This document shows, piece by piece, positions 23,350 through 33,869 of a DNA stretch of 64,000 bases. The DNA lies in assembly GCA_032622095.1 (NCBI GenBank), contig CP136068.1, forward strand, positions 52,012,443 through 52,076,442, in the 5' to 3' direction. The DNA is from Siphonodentalium dalli (taxonomy: Eukaryota > Mollusca > Scaphopoda > Gadilida > Siphonodentaliidae). A program made the position numbers and the translations under genes. Under the pieces are notes generated by a model. That model saw only the letters and a program-made list of their open reading frames with translations. It was not told the origin of the DNA and did not search any database. The first letter of the stretch is position 1, and every line of letters starts with the position of its first letter.

Positions 23350-24289
23350 AAGAATTATAGGTACCACTACAGTCTAATTGAAATCAGAGTATTATTTCCA
23401 TATTTTATCATTATTCCTTTAAATAAGTCTGAGGGCCTTTAGAAGCATATTAACTAAATAAAATAAAATGCAAAGCTAAGCGTTAACGTTGATGCTGACA
23501 ATCTAAGGAGGACATATTTATTGTAATAGTCTAACAAAATCTGTCCATAACTTACTCCGAAAAAAACAGAGCGTTTACACATTCATTTACGTTCTTATAA
23601 TAGTATCACATATTTCTGAATCGGCTTTCCGTAGAAAACGAAATAACCAGGGGAATCCCCTTTTCTTGTCAAAGACTTGTGGAGGAATATGACGTGCGAG
23701 ATTTTCGTATATATATGAATATTGGCCATTCACATTATGAATGTTGCCATTCATTATACTGGTAGTGTGGTAAATAGTCACCAGTATTCAACATTATTCC
23801 ATCGTTGGTCTGACAATGATGTAACTTCAAGCAATGCCAATGGAGGAGTTTCTCAGTAAGTGTAGGCCTACGATATTCGAATTGGAATACAAGATCATAC
23901 GACTTATTCGTACGTATGTTGGTCAATGGGCGGGTGGAACTGTATTTGGGGATTTAATATTATTTGAATACTTACCATAACTGGTATTATAGAAGTCGAA
24001 AACAACTTTCATACAATCAAAACATATAGCAAATTCTTCACGTTAATTGGCACCGACAACGCACGCGCATATTCTACGAAAACGTCGTCACTGGTAAAAC
24101 AATGTACGCGATTTTGGAAAAAAGTCGCAATCTTTAGCATCAAAAAAATATAATTTCCCCTACTGGGATTCATGGGGATTTTTAGTATGTTAATTCTTAT
24201 ACTTATTTCGACATATTATTCATAAAATAAATTGTATAGCAATTTGTTCACGGTTAACTTTCAGATTGACTGGACTATATACTTTATAT

Positions 24290-25089
24290 GGCAATACATA
24301 ACATATAAGGAATTTACAAATGATACTCTTGTGAGTTGTAAGTCGTAGAGGCACCAAATTAGGGGTTTTACAACATACGTATAATGCACGCGAATCCAAA
24401 TAAGGAAATGACGTAATATCATGACTCTGCTTATAAAGAATTCACTGCGCTTTTTGCGAGAAACTAATCAACACTTGACCTACATTTTCTCTGACACAAT
24501 GCGTGTTTTGTGAATAATATCAAATTCATATCATCATTATGCTATACTATTAGTATATTCTTGAGGAAATTATCATAACTTGATAAATGTTATTTCTAAA
24601 TTATAACCTACAATGAATGCCGCCCGTCCCTTTAAAGGCCAGATATGAAAAAGATTTTTTGCATTAAAATTCAAGTTATGGGTCATAAACAAATAATTGC
24701 ATCATTTTAACCCTATAATAAGGGTTGCCTGAATTTGGACGTAAAATGTCACGCTGTGTGCCAGATGACCATACTGAGTATGGACCTACTTCAGCACACT
24801 GGTAGATGGGCATTAATTTATTTATAACTGGAACTCAGAGATAGCTGCATCGGAACCATTGTATCTCAAAATTTGAAATAGTGTATGATGTTCAAGGATC
24901 GTGAATAATAATAGCCTTTCAACGGAGTCAGTTTATCATTTTCGTGATATTCCCATTATATGTTTCCACTGGAAAATAACTGTAACATCAATGGCCCAGC
25001 ACACCACGTCATTTAGCAGTGGAGAGGTTAAATCCATATAAACTTCAGAATGGACACAGCCATTTAAAAAATAATCTGTGTCTCTTTAC
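24290..25089. other. ZPR1 intron 4, nothing recognised
   Basis: AT-rich sequence between the right end of the Academ-like element and exon 4. No open frame with protein-like composition, no tandem repeat and no inverted-repeat ends were seen. Confidence 0.5.
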
Positions 25090-25160
25090 TTTTCTGATTG
25101 GTTGCTCCTGCTCCAAGCCTTCTATTGCTTTCTGCAGAATGCCTTCAACTGTAGTCATCT
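25090..25160 (-). CDS. ZPR1: ZPR1 exon 4
   Basis: CCTTTCAG|AGATGACT... and AGAAAA|GTAAAG bound 71 bp. With the last G of exon 3 it reads E-MTTVEGILQKAIEGLEQE-QPIRK, matching [24 protein letters not shown] of human ZPR1. Starts in phase 1 and ends in phase 0, consistent with its neighbours. Confidence 0.92.
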
Positions 25161-25889
25161 CTGAAAGGGAGTCAAAAAACAATGGTTAAAAAGCATTGCA
25201 TTATGTCTGGACTACTTGTAATGAGAAACTCTGTGCAACAAAATGAGTGAATATTTAAGAAATAAATACACTGCGCATCGGGGTGTATAGTAGAATTTGA
25301 ACACAAAGAAACTGATTGTACGCCGAAGCAAAGCATCATCGTACAATCCGTTTCTGAGGTCACATTTGACAATGATGCGCAGCCTAGTATGATATTAACA
25401 AATTCACCAGTGATTTGAATTATGAGTGTTCTGGAAGATTGAGTCGTTGGCAGCATAGTATTGATTGTACCACAAATTTGTTGGTACAGTTCAGAATATC
25501 TATTCTAGAATTGTACCACAAAACAATGTTAATATATCAATGGGAATAAAGGCTAATCAAATTTTCATTTGGCTAAACTTGGGGGCCACACGATTTTTCG
25601 GTCCAGCGCGAACACTGGGAGACATTTAAAGCACTCCTAGTTTTTGTCATTAACAGGAACATCTAATATAAAGTTCACAGAAGTGGCCACTCCATGACCA
25701 ATCAGGACGAGTCATTTATGCAGGTTTAGGCAAGGTCGTATAACAGATCTGGATAATCTGTGATTGATGGAACTGAAGTTCAACTGAGAAACAATATTTT
25801 CATCAAAGACAATACCAATTATTACCACTTACAAAGTATCCTCTAGAGTATGAATTGTGTCACAAGTACAATGAATTCCCGTAGCTCGA

Positions 25890-26259
25890 GTGGCAGGGCA
25901 GTGCTAAGATATTTTCTCAAAAAGGCCAATAAATAAATAAAAATGCTAGATTTACATCCCCTCCCGACTTTATTTTTAGTCCCTTCCTCAATTTTTTTTA
26001 TTTGGACATCTTTTTATGTAAACCTTTTTCTTATGCCTTAACTTTCAAATTACATTTCAATGACCCATTAATCAGTCTACTTTGTTATCTAATTGGACAA
26101 TCTAAATCACCTTGTATTATATAAGATAGGATACTGCTTCAATATCTAGAACCAAGAATAAAATCATATAAAAAATAAAATTAATTCGCCCGGCCCATTT
26201 TCTGAAAAAGTTGGATGTAAATCTAGCAATTTATTTATATTGCCCTAATGGCCTGCCAC
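25890..26259. mobile_element. 370-bp MITE with inverted ends
   Basis: gtggcaggg... and gctagatttacatcc (25945) are mirrored by ggatgtaaatctagc (26213) and gcctgccac (26251-26259). The arms are ~70 bp with indels. The left end contains TAGCTCGAGTGG, a match to a Pol III A box, but no B box follows, so I do not call a SINE. It lies in ZPR1 intron 3. Confidence 0.55.
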
Positions 26260-26561
26260 CCATCACTTTGATGATGTCAAAAATATTGAAAACAATGAAA
26301 GGCTAGAAATCATAGGTGTTTTTCTGCCATATGGGTTATCTAGTGCTCTCAGTGTCGACAATATTGTTATTTTTGGAGAAAATTTCTCATGATCACTATT
26401 ATTTGGTAAAGAGACATAGAGTGAAATTGCCATCACTATTATCAATTTTAGCCAAAAATCCCACCCATCACTATTGGTAGACACCCTAGAGTACACTCAT
26501 TAAATTGACATGTCTATTGCTGAGTGGTATACAATATTTTCAAATGAAATTAGATATCCAC

Positions 26562-26646
26562 CTCCTTTTGATGGCGGAATCTCGAAATCCAGTTCAGGTA
26601 TCTTCACTGTCGCAGTGTTAGTCCTCACAATTTGTCTGTTCAAACC
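26562..26646 (-). CDS. ZPR1: ZPR1 exon 3
   Basis: TTTACAG|GGTTTGAAC and AAAGGAG|GTGGAT bound 85 bp reading GLNRQIVRTNTATVK, then IPELDFEIPPSKG. The IPELDFEIP core is a diagnostic ZPR1 motif (it occurs after each of the two zinc fingers in the family). Exon 3 ends in phase 1 and joins exon 4 as G|AG. The donor GTGGAT is not a strong one. Confidence 0.93.
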
Positions 26647-27821
26647 CTGTAAATAACAAGACAGTCAATGACTGTGGGTCGCTCACCAGACAGCAAAGAC
26701 TGATAAGACTGGGACTCTGGAGACCACAACAGTCAGAACTTTTCATAATCACTTTAAAAGAAATAGCTCTAAACAGGATATGTGGCTAGAGAGACTTCAC
26801 GTATATATAGATTGGTGAAAATCCACCTTGAAATTACCAAATGTACACTACTGATCACCCCCCCCCCCCTCTCCTCCAGTTCAACAAGTCCCCTCCCGAC
26901 CGGGCTACAGACTCCCAAGTCTTAGGTTGGAATTTCACAACTGACACCTCAAACTTTCTCAATTGTTGGAAATTTTCAATCTCACAAGCGCCTTTTTCTA
27001 AAACCATTTAGACATGTCTGAAGCCCAATTATCCATGGACCCAAAACACAATACATGTATGTCAGATTAATCAGTCAGGTGGTTCCAAGGTAGATGTTTT
27101 AATGAATTTGGTATTTCAATGATTTTATTAGACACAAAAGTGTTAACTCCCCATAGCCCCGCTATTTCTTGACAGGTTGACCTCATTTTAACAAATCTGA
27201 ATCTCAGTCACTAAAGGATCCTCCTGATTGCTCCATACATATAGTTATGTCCCTGGTCCCACCCTATTTAACCTGGTGACCCATCTGAATAAATTTGAAT
27301 CCCAGACACCAAAGAACCCTTCATACATATGATAAATATCAGTAAAATAGACCTGATGGTCCTTGTGAAGGAAGCATATTAAGAGGTCAACTGTCCTTCG
27401 TTTGGCCCCTATTTGAACAGGTGACCCCATTTAAAAAAATCTGAATTGCAGTCATGGAAGAACATTCCATGCTAAATAAGCCAACTAGTTCTTGCAAACA
27501 TATTTTAAGAATTACTATGTAGTGAAATAGTTAAGTCTCTGGCTCTGCCCTTATTTGACTTTGTGATCCCATTTTCACAAAGCTGTCACCCAAGGTAATT
27601 TCATACCAAATATAAGAAAAATAGGCCGTTTGATTATTGCATAGAAGACACATCATGAATTACTATGGAGAGAAAGTGTAAATGTAGCTGGCCTTGCACC
27701 TACTTGACCTGGTGACCCTGATTGAACAAATCTGAATCACAATCACCAAAGAAGCAGCCTGCAAATAGTGTGCTATTCCTACATTGTATGTGCCTGGCCT
27801 CAAGCAACACAATGTATTGTA

Positions 27822-27962
27822 CAATCAAGCCTTGAAATAGTGTGATAGTGTGTCTGTCATTTCCATAATGAGGTCCCCCAGAGGGTGACTTTAGTGACGC
27901 TATCCTGCACAGTGGGCTAGCATCACTAAATTCACCCTCTGGGGACCTCATTCTGCTAAGAC
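27822..27962. mobile_element. Palindromic MITE related to 643-854
   Basis: aatcaagccttgaaatagtg ... gagggtgactttagtgacgc / gcatcactaaattcaccctc. It is a single inner palindrome of the Mutator-like foldback, with one outer end preserved. Confidence 0.65.
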
Positions 27963-28157
27963 CCTCAACTGCTATGGCAGACCTAGGATAAGATTGAAGT
28001 TCCCCAGTTGGAAGTTGATGTTCACCCATTGGGCACCTCAATTATGAATTTTATCTTCTGCAAATTCGGGGATATAGAAACTTCCTAGAAGGGAAATGTA
28101 ACTAAAAACAATGTTAATTTGATACTATAGATACCTCCCAGAAGATGAGGCCTAAGC

Positions 28158-28264
28158 AAAATGAGGTCTCCAGAGGGTGAATTTGGTGATGCTAGCCCAC
28201 TGTGTGGGATAGCATCACTAAATTCACCCTCTGGGAACCTCATTTTGCAAATGTCAGACACACT
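28158..28264. mobile_element. Palindromic MITE, second relative of 643-854
   Basis: aatgaggtctccagagggtg ... caccctctgggaacctcatt, centred near 28204, with the trailing word gcaaatgtcagacac shared with the copy at 643-854. Confidence 0.65.
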
Positions 28265-29102
28265 AAATTCAGGCAGTTTGTTTAAAATTGCTAGCAGTAT
28301 GTTTATACAAGCTGTCAGTGACATATTATTCTAATCTAGATTAATGACCTGTGTTTCTCTCTGTTTATCCACAAAGAGATATCTGCAACTTTAATAGAAC
28401 AGGTATTAAAGTTGGAAGCTGGAAATGATATCCGTTGGAAGGGATGTTGGTTGGGTGCAGGCCACTGCAGGGTGGGGGTGGGTCTGGGCCATGTGGGAGG
28501 GGGGATGGGTAATGGAATATTTCTGTAATTTCAGAAGATTAAAGATTAAAGTTTCATAACTCTGCAGATGTTATAATGGTGTCACTTTTTTCAAATTTTA
28601 TAAAATGATTAAAAAAAAATTTGTTTGTTAATTTGAGTATGGTGAAAATTCAAAAAATCTGAATTTGACCAAAAAAAAAATTGTTTTAAGTTATGTCACT
28701 GGCTCCGCCCACATTCGACCCAGTGACCTCATTTGAACAAATCTGAATAACAGTCCCCCAAGGACCCTTTGTACCAAATATGAACCCATTCGGCCAAATG
28801 AAATTTGAGAAGAAGTCGTTGTAAGAATTACAGAGTTATGGCCCTGGCTTCGCTACTATTTGACCCAGTGTCCTCATTTGAACAAATCTGAATGAGAGTC
28901 ACCTAGGGAATATGATCCAATTCGGTCTTACGGTTCCAGAGGAGAAGATGTTCACAGAATTGTTGACGGACGGATGGACGGACGGATGGATGGACGGACG
29001 AGGAGTGATGACTATAGCTCCACCGGAGACTTCGTCTCAGGTAAGCTAAAAACCAGAACTAGAATTGTTTGTTCATTTGGGAGTCAAATGACACTGGATA
29101 AG

Positions 29103-30034
29103 TTAACCCTTTCATGACGGGAGCAGCACTGGTGCAGCATTAACCATGTGACCCCTGATGCCCCACAGCAATTGGCAGATGAGTGAACCAAATGTCTTAT
29201 TTAAGGATAGCAACGGTTGCTAAGCAAATACCACAAATGATCGAGTGACACCATTGCACTAACCATTCAGTGTTATTTTTACCTTAAAAATCCATGTTTT
29301 TTGTGAAATATAGCCTATGCTATGCACATATATTCATACCCGATACTATAAATGAGTAACCATTCCATATACATGCCCTGGCCACCACTGACGTGTATAT
29401 GGGGCCATTTAAATATATATTAGTGGGTTTGTCATGCATAAGTATGCTATAAACCTTTTATTTCTCATTGCGCATGCACGAATAAATCAAATTGATATGC
29501 GATAGACCCTTCCCCATATGTGGCAGAACACTGATAAATATGCGTGAGGGTAATTTAAACTGAAACTATTTGTCTAAATTATATCTGTTCTACAAACATG
29601 TGGAACATGACACCATATGCCGTCAATAAAGTGCCACAGTTCGCTTAAAATATCACATGTTCTTTGTAGATTATATCCATATGCATCATGGGCAACGCTG
29701 ACATATCAGGGTGCCATTTAAATATGAATCAGTGAGTCTGACGCTGGTTATACTATATAAAAATTTGCTATCGACTCATGTCATCACTGCACAGAAATAT
29801 TGGTGTTACGGGATATAGTCACCGTTCGATTGCACCGAAATATCAGTATCCCATAGGGAGCCTCGCTTATATAAGACAATGCACTGGCTTACAAGGCCAA
29901 GGTAAATATTGTTAGGCCAATGATTTCTCTTATATATATGTGAGGCTAACTATGGGAGACTCACATATATAAGAGAATGCATTGCACAGGGTTTACGCAA
30001 AATTTCAGGAAGTTCCAGTCATGGAAGGATTAAC
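29103..30034. mobile_element. ~0.93-kb TTAA-type (piggyBac-like) non-autonomous element
   Basis: The left end TTAACCCTTTCATGACGGGA and right end (reversed) TTAATCCTTCCATGACTGGA are the same TIRs as the 229-bp MITE at 31166, with TTAA at both borders. The interior shows the snapback gagaatgcattg / tatataagagaat near 29930-29990. No transposase. Confidence 0.65.
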
Positions 30035-30457
30035 ACATGAATCGAATCAAAAATGTTTCCATTGATAAAATTGTGATATGCATTTGGTACTTTATCACCA
30101 TCTTATTACAATATTTGTAATCTAGAGATATCATGTCTGGTTGGGTGAGCATGGTTTTTAGGGACATAACTTTCTTTTGAAAATTATAATATCTATTTGC
30201 CAAATTCTTTTTAAAATGACTGTTAGAGGTCTTCAGTAGTTTTGGTTATAATTTCCTGCTTGCTGAACTTGTTCCCAGTGACCATCTGTAAATGACTACC
30301 AAATACCATGTGAATATTATATATCATTTTACTAAAAACCTCACAATCTGACAAACGTTGCCTGAGTTATAATGCAAAAGGTTCATATTGACAGACGTCC
30401 AAATACACAGAGGGAGATCTCAACTATATAACCTCTCAGACATCACTGATGTATGTA

Positions 30458-31082
30458 CAGTAATGCCCTAAGTAATCGACTCCTTAAACACAGCAGGAGA
30501 TCTTTCCGATGAATGGCAACAAGCCATATTTCCGACTAAATCCTGAAAAGTTACCCATAATTCTGCTGTGTTTAAAGGTACTCAATCCGAACAGGGGGTC
30601 CCCATCTCAGCAGATTCCAACAACAACAATCCGATCAGAGGGTCCTATATTACTATTTCTTTGGCTTTGGGGGTAAAAAATATCTGATTCGAGTCGAGGA
30701 ACCCATCAAACAAAGCTCAGAGTTATTAGATATTGATTTTTGAAATTTGTTATATTCTCGAGATGAGTACTAATAATTGCCGTCAATTTCGTATCCTGCT
30801 CGAGATGTGTACACCAAAACTCTATTCAAACAGACAAGGATGGATAACTCTAAAATCAAGTGGTAATAATAACGCAATTTTGACTGCGTTCTGGGCCAGA
30901 AAGTATTCCCGATAATGAAAAATAGATTTCTAAAATCGATATCTAACAAATCTGAGCTTTGATGGGTGACTTCCTCGACTCGAATCAAATATTTTTGACC
31001 CCCGACGCCATTGAAATAGTAATTGGGAGGAGTTTTATCGGATTGAGTACCTTTAAGGAGTCGATTACTTAGGGCATTACAG
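30458..31082. mobile_element. TA-flanked (Tc1/mariner-like) MITE carrying another MITE
   Basis: Ends CAGTAATGCCCTAAGTAATC and its reverse (GATTACTTAGGGCATTACAG) run on to cgactccttaa, flanked by TA on both sides. An inner snapback (aaacacagcagg / ctgctgtgttt) precedes the inserted element at 30576-31052. Confidence 0.75.
30576..31052. mobile_element. 477-bp TTAA-type MITE nested in a TA-type MITE
   Basis: AGGTACTCAATCCGA...TCGGATTGAGTACCT is flanked by TTAA (30572-30575 and 31053-31056). A second, highly similar copy with TTAA borders lies at 50889-51368. The 107-codon minus-strand frame is shared by both copies only in part, so it is probably not a gene. Confidence 0.85.
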
Positions 31083-31165
31083 TATTTTACCAAAGCATCA
31101 TAACCCTTTGATAATGTAATTGTCTATGGGTAGTTATTTCATTGCCATTCATTCACTTTAGTGAT

Positions 31166-31394
31166 TTAACCCTTCCATTGCCAATGGATTCTCTTATATA
31201 TGCGAGTCTCCCATAGGGAGCCTCGCATTTATAAGAGAATACTCTGGCCTAACAATATCGACCTTGATCTTGTAAGTCAGTGCATTCTCTTATATATGCA
31301 AGCCTCCCTATGGGTGACTCGCATATATAAGAGAATGGACTGGAACAGGATACTTAATGCTGCACCAGCACAGCTCCCGTCATGAAAGGGTTAA
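31166..31394. mobile_element. 229-bp piggyBac-like MITE, intact copy
   Basis: TTAACCCTTCCATTG...GTCATGAAAGGGTTAA with TTAA at 31166-31169 and 31391-31394. The body is two hairpins, each with attctcttatatatgc paired to its complement around ctcccatagggag or tccctatggg. It lies in ZPR1 intron 2. Confidence 0.8.
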
Positions 31395-31637
31395 GCAAAT
31401 AATTTTAACAAACTCTTTTGGTTGTAACAATTAACTGAATATCATAAGAATTAACTGAATATCGCTACAAATGAACAATAGGAACCAGAGGGTGTTTCTT
31501 TCTTTGTCAACTGCATATACATATATAATCTGGACTTCTCAACAAATGAAAAAGCAAACTATCAAATCCATACATAGAATGGAATGTGGAAATCCATTCA
31601 GAATCAGAAATGAATGGGTTAATACACAAACATGTAC

Positions 31638-31799
31638 CTGAATGTTGTCTACAAGGACCTTGTATGTGACACCCTTCTCCTGTATCTCTGCAGCAGGTTG
31701 TAGCTCGGAGTTCCTATTACCACATTCTTCACACGAGAATGACGACACTACTACTTCTTTGAAGAAAGGAATCTTGGTCAGAAAAAGTCTTGTGATTCC
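31638..31799 (-). CDS. ZPR1: ZPR1 exon 2
   Basis: TTTTTTAG|GGAATCAC and ATTCAG|GTACAT bound 162 bp, 54 codons in phase 0. It reads [18 protein letters not shown], then [20 protein letters not shown] and the rest of the module. FSCEEC supplies the second CxxC pair of the first zinc finger. KIPFFKE and SSFSCE.CG are near-identical to other animal ZPR1 proteins. The exon ends before the GLNR of exon 3. Confidence 0.96.
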
Positions 31800-32228
31800 C
31801 TAAAAAAGTAGGATCACAATATTTTCCTGAGAATGAATAGAAATGTGAACAGTTGGTAAAATTTTGTATATCCAGATGTATCTAGCCCTCCTACACCCAA
31901 AGAAAGTTCACACTTCTATCCTTTCTTTATATCTCCATGATGAGTGAGGCCATCAATAGCTCAGTTGATGAGGTTCATTCAACATTCATGAATGCCATTA
32001 TAAGTTGTCCAGTAAAGCTAGTGTGAAGGAGCTTGAATTATTAAAGGCAAAGGGGGGGTTATCTGGTAAAAAATTACCAGGGATTAGTGGGTTTTATGTG
32101 CAGTACATGTAGCATAATTTCATAGTGAAGTGAATTGAAACTGAGAAGTCATCGCTCCCACTAAAGCTGACAGTATTCAATGTGATATGACCATGACTAC
32201 TATCAAAGTTAAAATACAGTACTGGTAC

Positions 32229-32333
32229 CTGTTCTTCACAATTCAAGCACAGACTCTCTATCTCTGTTATCTCCTGGTCCCTATCTTCTGCATCAATATC
32301 TTTAAAGATATTGTCAACTGTTTGGCCTGACAT
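32229..32333 (-). CDS. ZPR1: ZPR1 exon 1 with start codon; gene on minus strand
   Basis: ATG at 32333 opens MSGQTVDNIFKDIDAEDR and runs to ITEIESLCLNCEEQ, ending at CAG|GTACCA. TEIESLC.NC is the conserved opening of ZPR1 and gives the first CxxC pair of zinc finger 1. I chose this ATG because the family starts shortly before this motif; the frame is open further upstream but there looks non-coding, and a possible acceptor (TCACACAG) lies just upstream. ZPR1 binds and helps fold eEF1A, moves to the nucleus on growth stimulation and associates with SMN complexes (established for other eukaryotes). The window holds only the first of its two Zn-finger modules. The neighbour TOMM40 is head to head 2.6 kb away. 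Confidence 0.93.
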
Positions 32334-32389
32334 GATGGCCCACCTGTGTGATAAAAACATAACAAGGGTACGTTGAGCATAGATATGGT

Positions 32390-33545
32390 CGAGAAACACT
32401 TCAACATCCCGAAAATTCAACATTAGGTTTCCAACGTTATTTCAACATTGATTCAACGTTGAGCGAATATCCATACAAAATTAAACTGTTAGGTTTCCAA
32501 AGTTATTTCAACGTAGATTCAACATTTCAGAATTCAGCATTAGGTTTCTAATATTAATTCAACGTCGATTCAACATCAAGCTAACATACTGAAATTCAAC
32601 GTAAGGTTTCCAACGTTTCAACATAGATTCAACATTCAATGTTAAATCAACGTAGATTCAACATAAAGATAACATCTCATTAGGTTTCCAATGTTATTTC
32701 AACATTGATTCAACATTGAGCACACATCCATAAATTAAACCGTTAGATTTCCAACATTATTTCAACGTTGACTGAATGTCCCAAAATTCAATGTTAGGTT
32801 TCCAACATTATTTCAATGTAGATTCAACGTTTCAAAATTCAGCGTTAGGTTTCCAACATTAATTCAACTTTGATTCAACATTAAGATATCGTCCCAAAAT
32901 TCAACTTTAGGTTTCCAACAGTATTTCAACATAGATTAAACGTAAAGATAACGTCCTGAAATTCAACGTTAGGTTTCTAAATTCCAACGTTATTTCAACG
33001 TATAAAAATTCTGAGTTTAGGTTTCCAACATTAATTCAATGTAGATAGATTCAAAGTCAAGATAACATCCTGAAATTCAACATTAGGTTTCCAATGTTAT
33101 TTCAACATAGATTCAACGTTGAACGAAAATCCCGTAATTCAATGTTAGGTTTCAAACTAAATATCATGCCATGAATCTCTACTATGGCTGACGCCCAGCC
33201 ATAGTAGAGATTCATGGCATCATCTAGGTTTTGAACATTATTTCAACATTGATTCAACGTTGAACGAACGGCCAAAAATTAAACCGTTAGATTTCTAACA
33301 GTATTTCAATGTTGATCGAACATCACAAAAGTGAACGTTAGCTTTCAAATGTTAACCCAACATCGATTCAAAGTTGATTCAACATTAAAATAACATCCAG
33401 AAATTAAACGTTAGGTTTCCAGTTGATCGAGTGTCCAAAAATTCAATGTTAGGTTTCCAACATTCCCAACGTCAATGTCAGCTTTTCAACGTTATCACAA
33501 CATTGAGCAAACATAAAAAAAAATCAGCGTTATGATTCCAACAAG
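32390..33545. repeat. AACGTT-rich minisatellite, ~1.15 kb
   Basis: Degenerate tandem repeat of roughly 45-60 bp built from ttaggtttccaacgtta, tttcaacgt and gattcaacgttgag. Many copies carry the self-complementary AACGTT. Spacing is irregular and units differ by substitutions, so the array is old. It starts about 60 bp upstream of the ZPR1 start codon and so occupies its likely promoter or 5' UTR. Confidence 0.85.
33166..33220. other. Perfect 25-bp inverted repeat with 5-nt loop
   Basis: atgccatgaatctctactat plus ggctg (33166-33190) is exactly reversed and complemented at 33196-33220 around the loop acgcc. It interrupts the AACGTT array. It could be a young foldback insertion or, if transcribed, a small hairpin RNA. 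Confidence 0.8.
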
Positions 33546-33630
33546 GCGCATCCTGTTGTTATTTCTTCAATTAGCGCAAGTCCATGAATGATTGATAACT
33601 CTGCAAAACCTACAGTATGGAATACTATTA

Positions 33631-33865
33631 GGGCCACTTCCTAATGGCGCTTTCGGCACGTGCCGAAAGCGTCAAAAAGTGCGCCATTAGTAACGCGCCG
33701 AAAGCGACAAAAAGTGCGATATTAGCGGATGTTTCGTAATGGCGCACATTTTGTTGCGCCGAAACATGCACTAATATCGCACTTTTTGTCGCTTTCGGCA
33801 CGTTACTAATGGTGCACTTTTTGTCGCTTTCGGCGCGAACCGAAAGCGCCATTAGGAAGTGGCCC
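33631..33865. mobile_element. 235-bp foldback MITE with TA borders
   Basis: GGGCCACTTCCTAATGGCGC...GCGCCATTAGGAAGTGGCCC is flanked by TA on both sides. Inside, GCCGAAAGCG and its complement recur at least six times in alternating orientation, together with aaaaagtgcg words, so the whole arm folds in several registers. Open frames across it are palindrome artefacts. Confidence 0.85.
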
Positions 33866-33869
33866 TATA

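Larger units (their letters stand above)
17634..24277 (-). mobile_element. 6.6-kb Academ-like DNA transposon (decayed)
   Basis: Inverted ends TAGTCCAGTCAATCTG (17634 and, reversed, 24262-24277) are followed by matching inner blocks GAACAAATTGCTATACAA and CCCCATGAATCCCAG on both sides. TAT flanks each end (17631-17633 and 24278-24280), a 3-bp duplication. The interior carries a minus-strand gene remnant with XPG/PIN-like nuclease motifs and a cysteine cluster. Established knowledge: Academ transposons encode an XPG-type nuclease with a Cys-rich finger and make 3-4-bp duplications. Two later insertions (20376-21554 and 22872-23349) account for about 1.7 kb. It sits in ZPR1 intron 4. Confidence 0.65.
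27120..29045 (+). mobile_element. Degenerate ~140-bp tandem array with (ACGG)n tail and end hairpin
   Basis: Copies of a unit containing gttatgtccctggctccgcc-like text, tttgacccagtgacc and acaaatctgaat recur through 27150-27760 and 28690-28900. They are followed by ttgacggacggatggacgg and a terminal hairpin GAGAC-TTC-GTCTC, then aggtaagctaa. The plan matches the pearl/HINE type, with a different core. Two palindromic MITEs sit inside. It lies in ZPR1 intron 2. Confidence 0.6.

Noticed and set aside
25866-25900. tRNA-derived SINE head (A-box match TAGCTCGAGTGG)
   Set aside because: No B box within 30-60 bp and no poly-A or tail repeat; it lies in the inverted end of a MITE.
30770-31093. 107-codon minus-strand frame in the TTAA-type MITE
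   Set aside because: Only part of it is shared by the second copy at 51083-51304, where the start and end differ; no known domain.
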